Assembly: GCA_002495685.1 (NCBI GenBank)
Contig: DAGJ01000012.1
Location: forward strand, 1 to 64,000
Direction: 5' to 3'
DNA length: 64,000 nucleotides
Source of the DNA: Methanobrevibacter sp. UBA412
Lineage (GTDB): Archaea > Methanobacteriota > Methanobacteria > Methanobacteriales > Methanobacteriaceae
Within the stretch, counting starts at the first letter, position 1, and every line of letters begins with the position of its first letter. This document shows positions 56,779 to 64,000 of the stretch, piece after piece. Under the pieces are notes generated by a model, which searched no databases, had not been told where the DNA came from, and worked only from the letters and a program-made list of their open reading frames with translations. Made by a program: the position numbers and the translations under genes.

Positions 56779-57984
56779 TTAGAAAGTTCTAGCTTTACCT
56801 TTTACAACATCTTCAGTTATAGAAGAAATATTTTCGAGCCAGTCATTCATAATATTTTCAACTTTTTTATCAACATCTTCTAATTTATAACCTTTATCTA
56901 ATATAACTTGAGAAGTTGCTGCTTTAGGTTGATCTATAGGTTTACCAATTTGACTTAAAATCATCAAATTAATTTCTTTAATTCCTTCTACATTTTCTAC
57001 AACATCTTCTGCAATTCTATTAGATAATATATTGTAAATTTTTCCAACATGATTTATTGGATTTTTTCCAGAAGTAGCTTCCATAGACATTGGTCTGCAT
57101 GGAGTAATTAAACCATTTGCACGGTTACCTCTTCCAACAGAACCATCATCTCCCATTTCAGCAGAAGTACCAGTAACAGTTAAGTAATAACCAGATTCAT
57201 CAGTAGCTTCATCATTATCTGCAGTGTTCACAAAAACGTTAATTTCTCTATTAGTGAATTTAGTTGCATAATCTGCAACAATATCTTTTAATTCTTCACG
57301 AATAGATTTGTATTCATCTACATCAGAAATATATTTAGAAACCATTGCACAAGCAATAGTTAAGGTTATTTTTTCTCCTTCTCTTAATCCCATTACTTTT
57401 ATATCTTCACCAATAGCAGGGTGTTGTTTTTTAAATGCTTTTGAATTTAATAATTTTTCAACATTTAAAACAATAGTTTCAGTTTCAGAAAATGGAGCAT
57501 AACCTACACCGAAAGAAGTATCATTAGAAGATGGAGCACCAGCTCTTCCGAAAACATCAACTAAATCTCCAGACCCATGCCCAATTTTACATTCAACAAC
57601 AGCATCGGATTCTACATTAAGATTAATAATAGCATCATCAATGAAATCTTTAGCAGATTCAATTGCCACACGATCTAATGGGAGTTTTTCACCATCATAT
57701 TCAGATACACCTCTTCCTGTTAAAAGTATATCTATAGGTTTTAAGATTTCCCCACCACCAAATTGAGGGTCTGATTCTCCAGCAGTAATTTGAACTTCAT
57801 CAGTGTTATGGTGAAGAACACCACCGAATCTATCTAAATATAATTCACAAAGAGCTTCACTAACAGATTCCCCTATACCATCACTGATACTATCTGGATG
57901 ACCAATACCTTTTCTTTCTACAATTTCAATATCAATATTTTCTATATATGTTTGATTTAATTCTTTTACAATTATATTTCTCAT
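56779..57984 (-). CDS. mat: S-adenosylmethionine synthetase, archaeal type
   Basis: Makes S-adenosylmethionine from methionine and ATP. It belongs to the divergent archaeal family (about 401 residues). The start [20 protein letters not shown], the [16 protein letters not shown] motif near 25, [18 protein letters not shown] ATP loops and [18 protein letters not shown] near 265 support it. The frame goes four codons upstream to a GTG, but GTGAG is the ribosome site and ATG at 57984 is used. A 227-base A/T-rich leader follows the upstream gene, with no SAM riboswitch fold that I can recognise. SAM supply fits the methyltransferases in the window. Confidence 0.93.
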   Translation of the reverse strand: MRNIIVKELNQTYIENIDIEIVERKGIGHPDSISDGIGESVSEALCELYLDRFGGVLHHNTDEVQITAGESDPQFGGGEILKPIDILLTGRGVSEYDGEKLPLDRVAIESAKDFIDDAIINLNVESDAVVECKIGHGSGDLVDVFGRAGAPSSNDTSFGVGYAPFSETETIVLNVEKLLNSKAFKKQHPAIGEDIKVMGLREGEKITLTIACAMVSKYISDVDEYKSIREELKDIVADYATKFTNREINVFVNTADNDEATDESGYYLTVTGTSAEMGDDGSVGRGNRANGLITPCRPMSMEATSGKNPINHVGKIYNILSNRIAEDVVENVEGIKEINLMILSQIGKPIDQPKAATSQVILDKGYKLEDVDKKVENIMNDWLENISSITEDVVKGKARTF

Positions 57985-58211
57985 AATTACACTCACATAA
58001 ATGATTAGTAAATATTAATTAAATTAGGAAATTTATAATAATTTTCCATTTATTAATCTATCAAAAAATTGAGATTAAAGACAAGATTAATATTATTTAA
58101 CATTTTATAATTTATTTATTATTAATTTAGATAAATAAATGTTCTTATTAAAATTTTAAAAAAAACATTTTTCATGAAAAAATAGTTAAAAAAAGGTAAA
58201 AAAAGGTAAAA

Positions 58212-58919
58212 TTAAGAAATAATATCTTCAATATAAATTAAGACATTTTTTGGTTCTTCTAAAACTGTTATATTATCCATTGTGACTAATTTTTGAGTGT
58301 TTTCTATATCTATTGGTCTCATATGAATAGTAATTATTTTTCCGGATTTTATTGCATTAAATGGACATGCATTTTCACAAGTTCCGCAACCAGTACATTT
58401 TAAAAGATCAATTTCTTGTTTTGGTATTATTGCTTTATTAGGACAAGCTTTATAAGCTTGACATTCATCACAATCTTCACAGGTATTAAGTTCTAATTTA
58501 GCAGGTAGTACTGTTTCCACATCACCCTTTTTAATATCTACAGGAACAATAATCGTTTTTACTCCACCTTTTCCCGCTTGAGAAACAGTGTTAGTAACTA
58601 ATGTATCAGATATACCATGAACAATTTTAGCTACAGTATTGGAAGTTGTTGGAGAAACAATTAGCATATCATATTTACCTAAAGAAAATCTTCCAGAAAT
58701 AGGGAAACTATATTTTTGATCTGATTCTTTAGTTAATTCTTTATAACGTCCTCCAGTTATAGCTGAAACCCTTTCAAAAAGGCCATACATTTTTAATACT
58801 TCTTCCCCTGCATTAGATAAAAATACGGTAATATCATTAGTTTTAGCTAATTCTTCTAAAACTTCAACACTTTCACTTAATAAATGTCCTGCTCCAGTAA
58901 ATGCCCATCCAATTTTCAT
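58212..58919 (-). CDS. iron-sulfur flavoprotein, dihydromethanopterin reductase (DmrB/AfpA)-like
   Basis: A 235-residue protein joining a flavoprotein fold ([14 protein letters not shown]..., with [20 protein letters not shown]) to a C-terminal two-cluster ferredoxin segment: [14 protein letters not shown] and [16 protein letters not shown] (about 146-190). This layout matches archaeoflavoprotein AfpA and the dihydromethanopterin reductase DmrB of Methanosarcina. It could reduce dihydromethanopterin or act as an electron carrier. It lies 48 bases downstream of glyA on the same strand, and GlyA in methanogens uses tetrahydromethanopterin, so a pterin role is attractive but inferred. Confidence 0.78.
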   Translation of the reverse strand: MKIGWAFTGAGHLLSESVEVLEELAKTNDITVFLSNAGEEVLKMYGLFERVSAITGGRYKELTKESDQKYSFPISGRFSLGKYDMLIVSPTTSNTVAKIVHGISDTLVTNTVSQAGKGGVKTIIVPVDIKKGDVETVLPAKLELNTCEDCDECQAYKACPNKAIIPKQEIDLLKCTGCGTCENACPFNAIKSGKIITIHMRPIDIENTQKLVTMDNITVLEEPKNVLIYIEDIIS

Positions 58920-58967
58920 AAAAAAATCTCAACTTTTTTTTTAATTTATTAAATAAAAATAAAAAAT

Positions 58968-60236
58968 TTAAAATTGGATATATTGATATCCATCATCTTC
59001 TTTAAAAGCATAATGAACATTAGTAAAATCTTTCATGAATTCAGTAACATCGTCTTTGATTTCTTCATTATCTATAGCTACTCTTTTAATAAATTCTGCT
59101 ACTTCATCCATTTCAGATTCTTTCATACCTCTTCTTGTTAATTCTTGAGTTCCCATTCTTATACCAGATGGATCATCACTATGATTTACATCATCCCCAG
59201 GTATTAAATTTTTGTTTAATATGACATTGTTAGATTCTAATTCTTTAGCTAAAATAGTAGCTTTTTTTATATTAGAAACATTCATTGCAACTTGGTGAGA
59301 TTCTGTAAAACCTAAGTCTTCACACATGACATTAAATCCTCTTTCATATAATGCTTGAGCTAATGCTTGAGCATTTTTAATGGTTTGTTTAGCATAGTCT
59401 TCTCCAAATTCCATCATTTCTGCAGTTGCTATTCCTAAACCTGCTAAGTGGTGTAAATGATGATTACTTACTATACCTGGGAAAACTGCATTATTAATAT
59501 CATTAGAATATTCTTTTTTAGAAAAAATAATACCTCCTTGAGGTCCAGGGAAAGTTTTATGGGTACTTCCCATTAATGCATCAACTCCATCACCTATAGG
59601 ATCTTGAAATTGACCTCCAGCAATTAAACCAAGTACATGAGCTCCATCATATAAAACTTTTGCTCCAACTTCTTGTGCGGCTTCAACAGCTTCTTTAACA
59701 GGGTGAGGGAAAAGGAATAAACTTCCACCTAATAAAACTACATTTGGTTTTTCTTCTCTAATTTGTTTTTGCATTTTATCTGCATCAATATTCATGACTT
59801 CTGGGTTAAATGGATAAAATACATTTTTTAATCCACGTATTCCTGCTGCACTAACGTTTTCATGACTAATATGTCCTCCCATTGGAACTGACATTGTCAT
59901 GATTTTATCTCCAGGTTTAGTAAATGCAAAAAATGTTGCTAAATTTGCTGTTACTCCAGAAATTGGTTGAACATTAACAAAATCTGCATTAAATAATTTT
60001 TTTGAAAGATCAATTGTTTTTTCTTCAATTTCATCAATATATTTACATCCTTCATATAATCTTTGACCTGCTAAACCTTCAGCATATCTATGAGATAAAT
60101 CTGACGCTAATGCGGTTTTCACTTGAGAACTGGTTATATTTTCACTTGCTATAAGATTTATACTATTTTTCATCCAGTTTGTATGGTCTTTTATTAAATT
60201 TTCAAAAGTTTTAACATCCTCTTCATATTGAGACAT
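58968..60236 (-). CDS. glyA: serine hydroxymethyltransferase
   Basis: PLP enzyme that interconverts serine and glycine, using tetrahydromethanopterin as C1 carrier in methanogens rather than folate. The PLP lysine is in [15 protein letters not shown] (about 223-237). [15 protein letters not shown] and [12 protein letters not shown] are conserved active-site blocks. It has 422 residues, typical of the family. AGGTGTAATTAT precedes the ATG. It lies just upstream of the DmrB-like flavoprotein gene, and hdrA lies 215 bases further upstream. Confidence 0.95.
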   Translation of the reverse strand: MSQYEEDVKTFENLIKDHTNWMKNSINLIASENITSSQVKTALASDLSHRYAEGLAGQRLYEGCKYIDEIEEKTIDLSKKLFNADFVNVQPISGVTANLATFFAFTKPGDKIMTMSVPMGGHISHENVSAAGIRGLKNVFYPFNPEVMNIDADKMQKQIREEKPNVVLLGGSLFLFPHPVKEAVEAAQEVGAKVLYDGAHVLGLIAGGQFQDPIGDGVDALMGSTHKTFPGPQGGIIFSKKEYSNDINNAVFPGIVSNHHLHHLAGLGIATAEMMEFGEDYAKQTIKNAQALAQALYERGFNVMCEDLGFTESHQVAMNVSNIKKATILAKELESNNVILNKNLIPGDDVNHSDDPSGIRMGTQELTRRGMKESEMDEVAEFIKRVAIDNEEIKDDVTEFMKDFTNVHYAFKEDDGYQYIQF

Positions 60237-60451
60237 ATAATTACACCTAATTTATATTTTATATTAATTTTTAATTAAAATTGAAATTTTATTAAAATAG
60301 TTGATTATAAAAAATTTCTTAATTATATATTATTAGTTTTATTTTTTATTAATTTATAGTTTAATATAATTTAATAAAAATAATAATTTTTATAAAAATA
60401 GTATGAATAAATATTTAAAAAAAATAAAAATTTGGAGAAAAATCTCCAAAA

Positions 60452-62440
60452 TTATTTACCAATATCTTCAAGAGCTGCATCAATTTGTGCCATAATTTGT
60501 GAAGTTTTAAAGTGATTTTGATCCATAGCTCCGGAAGGACATGCACCTACACAAGTACCGCAACCTTTACATAAAGCTACATTAATTACAGCATGAGCTT
60601 CTCCTTCTTCACCTTCAATACTAATTGCACCGAATGGACATAATTCAACACATACTTCACAAGCACCACAAACTGTATCATCTGTACTTGCAATAATTGG
60701 TTCAATTTCAACTTCACCTTTAGCCATAGGAATAGCTGCTCTAGCAGCTGCAGCTGATCCTTGAGCAACAGAATCAGGTATATCTTTAGGTCCTTGTGCT
60801 ACACCAGCAATAAAGACACCATCAGTTAAAGTATCAACAGGTCTTAATTTAGGGTGTGCTTCAAGATAGAATCCATCAGCGGATTTAGATATTCCTAAAG
60901 TTTGTCTTAATTCAGTTGAACCTTCAGGTGCTTCTAAACCTACACTTAAAACAACTAAATCATAAGTGAATTCTGTAATTTTTCCAAGTAAAGTATCTTC
61001 TGCTCTAACAGTTAATGTTTTATCATCATTTTCAAATATTTGTGCAGGTCTACCTCTTAAGAATTCAATTCCATATTTTTCTTGTGAATTTTTATAAAAT
61101 TCTTCATATCCTTTACCAAATGCACGAATATCCATATAATAACAAGTTACATCAGTATCAGGTTCGTGATCAATACATAATTGAGCATTCTTCATAGAAT
61201 ACATACAACATACTCTAGAACAGTATGGTTTACCGATTTGTTCATCTCTTGAACCTACACAATGGATAAATGCAACACGTTTAGGAGCTTCACCATCAGA
61301 AGGTTTAACTACATGTCCTTGAGTTGGTCCGGATGCATTAATCATTCTTTCAATTTCCATACCAGTGATAACATTATCAAATCTACCATAACCATATTGG
61401 TATATTCCAGATGGGTCGAAAGGATCATAACCAGTAGCTGCAATAATAGTACCTACATTAAGTTCAATTTCTTCAGGTTTTTGATCATGATTTATTGCTC
61501 CACGTTCACAGACTTTATCACAGAGATGACAATCAATACAATAATTTTTATCAATTGTTGCACATAAAGGAACTGCTTGAGGGAATGGAATATATGCTGC
61601 TTTTACCATACCTATACCCATATCGTAGTAGTTAGGTATTTCAATTGGACATACTTCAGAACAAGATCCACAACCAGTACATAAATCTTCTTCTACATAT
61701 CTAGGTCTCTTTTCTACTTTAACCTTAAAGTTTCCAATATAACCATCGACTTCTTTTACTTCAGCATAAGTAATTAAATCAATATTTGCGTGTTTATGAG
61801 TATCTACCATTTTTGGTGCAAGAATACACATTGAACAATCTAATGTTGGGAAAGTTTTATCTAATTGTCCCATTCTTCCCCCAATGGTAGGGTTTCTTTC
61901 AACTAAATAAGTGTGGTAACCCATATCTCCTAAATCTAAAGCAGATTGAATACCAGTTACTCCTCCACCAATAACTAAAGCAGTTTTTTCAACACTTACT
62001 TTATTAGCTTCTAAAGGTTCAAGTAATCTTGCTTTAGCAACTGCCATACGGACTAAATCATTAGCTTTACTAGTAGCTGCTTCAGGTTCATTCATATGTA
62101 CCCAAGAATCTTGTTCTCTTAAGTTAGCAAATTCAAATAAAAATTTATTTAATCCTGCTTCTTCAACACATCTTCTAAATGTTGGTTCGTGAAGTCTAGG
62201 GGAACATGCTGCGACAACAACTCTATTTAATCCATATTCTTTAATATCATTTTGGATTAATTGTTGACCTGGATCAGAACACATATATTTATAATCTTTT
62301 GCAATAACTACATTAGGTAAAGTACCCGCATATTCTGCAACGGCTTCAACATCGACAACACCTGCAATGTTTACACCACAGTGGCAAACATAAACTCCCA
62401 CTTTTAATTCTTCGTTTTTTATATCTTTTTCTTCTGCCAT
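60452..62440 (-). CDS. hdrA: CoB-CoM heterodisulfide reductase subunit A
   Basis: Flavin-containing subunit of the soluble heterodisulfide reductase, the electron-bifurcating centre of hydrogenotrophic methanogens. The 662-residue protein has an N-terminal cysteine pair ([12 protein letters not shown]), a [22 protein letters not shown]-binding region near 157, [12 protein letters not shown], and four ferredoxin-type motifs: [35 protein letters not shown] and [12 protein letters not shown]. No selenocysteine-type TGA is visible, and the usual Cys positions are present. AAGGTGATTTA precedes the ATG. HdrB and HdrC are not in the window, as is common for methanogens with scattered hdr genes. Confidence 0.96.
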   Translation of the reverse strand: MAEEKDIKNEELKVGVYVCHCGVNIAGVVDVEAVAEYAGTLPNVVIAKDYKYMCSDPGQQLIQNDIKEYGLNRVVVAACSPRLHEPTFRRCVEEAGLNKFLFEFANLREQDSWVHMNEPEAATSKANDLVRMAVAKARLLEPLEANKVSVEKTALVIGGGVTGIQSALDLGDMGYHTYLVERNPTIGGRMGQLDKTFPTLDCSMCILAPKMVDTHKHANIDLITYAEVKEVDGYIGNFKVKVEKRPRYVEEDLCTGCGSCSEVCPIEIPNYYDMGIGMVKAAYIPFPQAVPLCATIDKNYCIDCHLCDKVCERGAINHDQKPEEIELNVGTIIAATGYDPFDPSGIYQYGYGRFDNVITGMEIERMINASGPTQGHVVKPSDGEAPKRVAFIHCVGSRDEQIGKPYCSRVCCMYSMKNAQLCIDHEPDTDVTCYYMDIRAFGKGYEEFYKNSQEKYGIEFLRGRPAQIFENDDKTLTVRAEDTLLGKITEFTYDLVVLSVGLEAPEGSTELRQTLGISKSADGFYLEAHPKLRPVDTLTDGVFIAGVAQGPKDIPDSVAQGSAAAARAAIPMAKGEVEIEPIIASTDDTVCGACEVCVELCPFGAISIEGEEGEAHAVINVALCKGCGTCVGACPSGAMDQNHFKTSQIMAQIDAALEDIGK

Positions 62441-62668
62441 TAAATCACCTTGTACAAGTTGATGAAATATAATCTAAAATTTATTATAAATGTTAGATAT
62501 GATTTTATGTTTATGATATAAATTAATAAAGGTTTCTATTAATGATATGGAGTAAAGTTTATATATGATAAAAAAAATTTATCTTAAAAAAGATTATTAT
62601 AGAAAAAATATGATTAAAATCAACAAAAAACAAAAATTAAATTATTAATTGGAAATAAAACCCCCCAT

Positions 62669-63574
62669 TTATAGTAATGACACTAAAATGGGTATACTAA
62701 TAAGACTAAGTAAAGTATTTGTAAAAATACAATCTGAAGTTAGTTTGTAATCTAAACCATAAGAGATAGCTAATACCAATGCAAACATTCCTGAGGGCAT
62801 AGCTGCCTGAATTAATGAAACATTAAATTCTAAACCATGTAATCCTAATACAGTTAATATAATAAATGTTACAAATGGATAAAAAATTAATTTAATAATT
62901 GAAGTAAGAGTTACAATACTTTTATGGGTCTTAATACCTTCAAATTTTAATGAAAGACCTAATGCCAACATTATTAAAGGAATAGTGACTGCTGAAAATG
63001 ATGATATAATATTAGTTGCTACTTCTCCAATTGGAATATTCATCAAATTAAATAGTATACCTAAAATTAAAGCCCATAAAGGAGGTAAAAATATTGCTTT
63101 TTTAACAGCTTGCTTAAAAGTTCCACCAAACACTAATATTAAAACGATATTCATTATTAAGAAAGTTAAAGTTGTATTAATATCAAAAAATATTGCTCTT
63201 ACAAATCCAGGATTACCAAATGCCCCCAATATTATAGGATAACCCATAAAACCAGTATTACCAATAATTACTGTTAAAAGAATACTCCATAATTTTTTTT
63301 CCTCAAATTTTTTAATTTTAAGAATAATATAAACAACAGCACCTATAATAAAAGAAGATAATAATCCAACAATTGGTAAAATACTTAGTGTAGGTAAAAG
63401 GTCCATATTAGCAGCATATAAAGCTTTAAAAATCATACAAGGTAAAGCAATATTCATCACGATTTTATTTAAAGTACCTACATCAGTTGATTTAAGAAAA
63501 TCTATTCTTTTAAGGAAATAACCTAAAAAAATCATGAAAATAATTGTTATCAGTGTGACAAAAAAGGGATCCAT
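62669..63574 (-). CDS. AEC family permease (auxin efflux carrier-like)
   Basis: A 301-residue inner-membrane transporter with about ten hydrophobic helices in two halves. DPFFVTLITIIFMIFLGYFLKR begins it; MNIALPCMIFKAL, GNTGFMGYPIILGAFG and MPSGMFALVLA are family landmarks. AEC proteins of prokaryotes move organic acids such as malate, but the substrate here is unknown. AGGTTTAAT precedes the ATG. It is a single gene between hdrA and radA. Confidence 0.85.
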   Translation of the reverse strand: MDPFFVTLITIIFMIFLGYFLKRIDFLKSTDVGTLNKIVMNIALPCMIFKALYAANMDLLPTLSILPIVGLLSSFIIGAVVYIILKIKKFEEKKLWSILLTVIIGNTGFMGYPIILGAFGNPGFVRAIFFDINTTLTFLIMNIVLILVFGGTFKQAVKKAIFLPPLWALILGILFNLMNIPIGEVATNIISSFSAVTIPLIMLALGLSLKFEGIKTHKSIVTLTSIIKLIFYPFVTFIILTVLGLHGLEFNVSLIQAAMPSGMFALVLAISYGLDYKLTSDCIFTNTLLSLISIPILVSLL

Positions 63575-63774
63575 TATTAAACCTAAAAATTATTAAATAA
63601 AAAAAATTTTAAAAAAATCAAACCTAAAAATTATAAGAATAAATATCGAATAAATAGCCAAAATAATATAATAAATTGATTTTTAATTAAACTATTATAA
63701 TAAGATAATAATATTATGTTATTCCAATTATTTAAATATTATCAATAAAAAAAAAAAGAAAAAAAGTAGATTAT

Positions 63775-64000
63775 TTAATCTATAATACCATCATTAGTAA
63801 TTTTAAATACACATTCTCCTTCTGGAAGATGCGGACTATCTACTAATCTTGCAATTCTTTTACCTGCTAAACCTTTTTTAAGCCAAACTCTGTAAGTTGA
63901 AGCATGCCCTAAAACATGCCCACCTATAGCTTTAGTTGGACTACCAAAGAAAGCATCAGGTCTTGCTTGAACTTGATTAGTAATGAAAACAGCAACATTA
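63775..64000 (-). CDS. radA: DNA repair and recombination protein RadA, C-terminal part
   Basis: Only the last 74 codons are in the window; the gene continues past base 64000. The translation ends with [54 protein letters not shown] and KITNDGIID. These are the L2-side and C-terminal blocks of archaeal RadA, the RecA/Rad51-type recombinase that pairs homologous DNA strands. The stop is TAA at 63775-63777. Confidence 0.92.
   Translation of the reverse strand, partial: NVAVFITNQVQARPDAFFGSPTKAIGGHVLGHASTYRVWLKKGLAGKRIARLVDSPHLPEGECVFKITNDGIID

Noticed and set aside
57985..58211. SAM riboswitch before the S-adenosylmethionine synthetase gene
   Set aside because: The region belongs to the gap downstream of the flavoprotein and upstream of metK on the same strand is not G/C-containing; I find no conserved SAM-riboswitch helices, and such switches are not expected in this archaeal group.
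1..64000. CRISPR arrays, prophage, insertion sequences or restriction-type defence islands
   Set aside because: No regularly spaced repeats with unique spacers, no transposase, integrase or restriction gene and no terminal inverted repeats were recognised in the window.

Overview
The window looks like a chromosomal segment of a mesophilic methanogenic archaeon of the genus Methanobrevibacter. The DNA is extremely AT-rich. Start sites follow Shine-Dalgarno (SD) signals of the GGAGG/GGTGAT type. The genes mix archaeal information processing (SRP54, Pus10, RpoF, RpoL, TFS, PCNA, Gins51, RadA, aIF2-alpha, Nop10, L44e, S27e, L21e, Csl4, Dph2) with methanogen-specific functions (HdrA, CfbD for coenzyme F430, F420H2 oxidase FprA, the regulator MsvR, archaeal MetK, a DmrB/AfpA-like iron-sulfur flavoprotein). 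A monofunctional heme catalase beside FprA fits the oxygen-tolerant M. arboriphilus/M. cuticularis group, though the species is an inference.

Layout. 1-4.4 kb: a small XRE regulator with two DUF4013 membrane proteins, divergent from purB and a repeat-containing membrane protein. 4.5-7.2 kb: copper ATPase CopA and its chaperone. 7.4-12.0 kb: an amidohydrolase, the small subunit of phosphomevalonate dehydratase, TruD, a tRNA-Arg and an AIR-synthase-like protein. 12.0-13.7 kb: a secreted adhesin-like protein behind an unusual leader. 13.7-17.0 kb: hisH, cfbD and catalase. 17.1-20.9 kb: a YchF GTPase, then the operon L44e-S27e-aIF2-alpha-Nop10-PAC2. 21.2-27.5 kb: replication and transcription genes (Gins51, PCNA, TFS, RpoL, Csl4) with Dph2 and Hpt. 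27.7-33.9 kb, plus strand: SRP54, Pus10, L21e, RpoF, a DUF655 protein, KsgA and a HemK/Mtq2-like methyltransferase. 33.9-39.8 kb: dapF, lysA, argD, two Nudix/reductase genes and a cyclophilin. 39.9-44.5 kb: an orphan protein, an OGG1-like glycosylase, hisF, a second tRNA-Arg and an XPD/DinG-like helicase. 44.8-48.4 kb: cbiL and the oxidative-stress locus msvR<->fprA-rbr. 48.7-56.6 kb: a site-2 protease, moeA, purL and ileS. 56.8-64 kb: metK, the flavoprotein, glyA, hdrA, an AEC-type transporter and the 3' end of radA.

Functional themes. Oxygen defence combines catalase, FprA and rubrerythrin, with MsvR as the likely redox switch. C1 and cofactor metabolism is represented by GlyA, the DmrB-like flavoprotein, MetK, HdrA, CfbD and CbiL. 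No CRISPR array, prophage, insertion sequence or obvious defence island was seen. The window is mostly a conserved core chromosome, and its novelty lies mainly in candidate regulatory DNA: a 20-bp-period operator array at the XRE promoter, inverted repeats over both predicted msvR/fprA start sites, a terminator-like hairpin before the adhesin gene, and long leaders with repeats and a hairpin upstream of ribosomal-protein genes. All of these were found by eye. No alignment, folding or database search was run.
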